From assembly GCA_902809935.1 (NCBI GenBank), contig LR778134.1:62001-126000 (forward strand): a DNA stretch of 64,000 nucleotides. The letters run 5' to 3'. Shown in pieces: positions 63,659-64,000 of the stretch; position 1 is the stretch's first letter, and the number at the start of each line of letters is the position of its first letter. The position numbers were made by a program, and so were the translations under genes. The DNA comes from Ruminococcaceae bacterium BL-4. GTDB taxonomy: Bacteria; Bacillota; Clostridia; Oscillospirales; Acutalibacteraceae. Below the pieces are notes generated by a model that saw nothing but the letters and a program-made list of their open reading frames with translations, made no database searches and was not told where the DNA came from.

Positions 63659-63710
63659 TGATCACATTTTGAAGTATGGTGGACCTCATGGAGAACTTGG
63701 CGCATCGCTG
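63655..63710. other. Right attachment site (attR-like)
   Basis: The element-side arm GATCACATTTTGAAGTAT leads into GGTGG (63678-63682), then cotJC. With the left arm it forms a 48-bp attP; pairing the two halves around the central GG gives matches at ATCACA/TGTGAT, TTT/AAA, TA/TA and GG/CC. Confidence 0.8.
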
Positions 63711-64000
63711 CGTTACCTTTCCCAAAGATACACCATGCCCTACCCAGAGCTCAAAGCGATTCTTACAGATATTGGTACCGAAGAACTAGCCCATCTTGAG
63801 ATGGTCAGTACCATTGTGTATCAGCTTACACGCAACCTAACTCCAGAAGAAATTAAGAAGGCTGGTTATGACGCTTATTTTGTAGACCATACTACAGGAA
63901 TTTATCCCGTAGACGCCAGCGGAAATCCATTCAGTGCAGCGACTTTCTCTGTTGCAGGCGATATGATAACGGATCTACACGAAAATCTCGCCGCAGAGCA
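63678..64000 (+). CDS. cotJC: cotJC, 3' segment (continues past the window)
   Basis: Continuation of CotJC in the frame left at 55055: GGPHGELGASLRYLSQRYTM, then the Mn-catalase-like core with metal-ligand pattern TDIGTEELAHLEMVSTIVYQ (Glu, Glu, His) and the final AAEQ at the window edge. It has no ribosome site or start of its own, so it can be made only after excision of the element. Confidence 0.92.

Larger units (their letters stand above)
55056..63682. mobile_element. 8.6-kb serine-recombinase intervening element in cotJC
   Basis: An element of 8,627 bp that splits cotJC. Its boundaries are fixed by loss and return of the CotJC reading frame and by the shared GGTGG. It encodes a large serine recombinase next to its right end, a FIST-GGDEF protein, a C11 peptidase, an FG-GAP protein, three small unknown proteins and a broken gene; no phage structural genes. 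Precise excision would restore cotJC. The architecture is that of sporulation intervening elements such as skin; whether it excises, and whether only in the mother cell, must be tested. Confidence 0.88.

Overview
The window reads as a chromosomal segment of an anaerobic, endospore-forming member of the Clostridia (Firmicutes). The evidence is the cotJ and yabP/yabQ spore genes, a CIRCE-controlled groESL, a two-gene SufCB-like Fe-S system, T-box control, a class I fumarase alpha subunit, consensus SigA promoters, strong AGGAGG ribosome sites and many intrinsic terminators. An Oscillospiraceae-type host is my guess from gene style; no rRNA or marker gene here fixes it.

Layout. 1-12.3 kb is mostly minus strand: an ABC-2 exporter with a palindromic operator, an orphan solute-binding lipoprotein, a DUF4186 protein, a nucleotidyltransferase, a YitT protein, an HD hydrolase, a C39-like peptidase, a T-box-led operon (TrpX-like binding protein plus a lactate/malate dehydrogenase) and sufCB. 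12.4-12.9 kb is a tRNA cluster (Gly, Arg, His, Gln). 12.9-18.0 kb is an accessory block lying between two near-identical terminator hairpins. It carries a SIR2-NTPase gene (probable anti-phage defence), a DUF5714 protein and an AraC/GyrI-like regulator. 18-21.5 kb holds a tiny transcription unit and two divergent transporters. 21.5-24.6 kb is an isolated phage-type module (baseplate protein, lysozyme, holin-like proteins). 24.7-32.9 kb has a DUF3048 lipoprotein and the complete pstSCAB-phoU-phoB-phoR phosphate regulon behind a Pho box. 33-35 kb is groESL. 35-42 kb is housekeeping: GNAT, an rRNA methyltransferase, hpf, fumA-alpha, an amidohydrolase, a yabP-yabQ/divIC-yabR cluster and acpP. 42-50 kb is a shikimate/aromatic cluster: an aroE-aroK fusion, then a Phe/Tyr-rich leader peptide and attenuator, then aroF-tyrA-aroB-aroA-aroC-pheA. 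50-54 kb has prmA, a SpoVB-like flippase and membrane proteins.

The main finding is at 54.3-64 kb. The spore-coat operon cotJA-cotJB-cotJC is interrupted inside cotJC, after codon 31, by an 8,627-bp element. The element ends in an intact large serine recombinase gene transcribed toward cotJC. Both junctions carry GGTGG, and recombination there rebuilds the cotJC reading frame exactly. The joined inner ends form an attP with clear dyad symmetry around the central GG, as expected of a serine-integrase site. This has the architecture of a sporulation intervening element (compare skin in sigK and SPbeta in spsM). The cargo is unusual: a FIST-GGDEF diguanylate cyclase, a clostripain-family (C11) peptidase without a signal peptide, a seven-repeat FG-GAP propeller protein, three small unknown proteins (candidate excision factors) and a decayed ATC-hydrolase-like gene.

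Other points worth a second look are a yabQ-divIC open reading frame with a nested start, the aromatic attenuator, the T-box operon whose dehydrogenase has Arg at the substrate-specificity position, and the tiny promoter-RBS-terminator unit near 18.2 kb.
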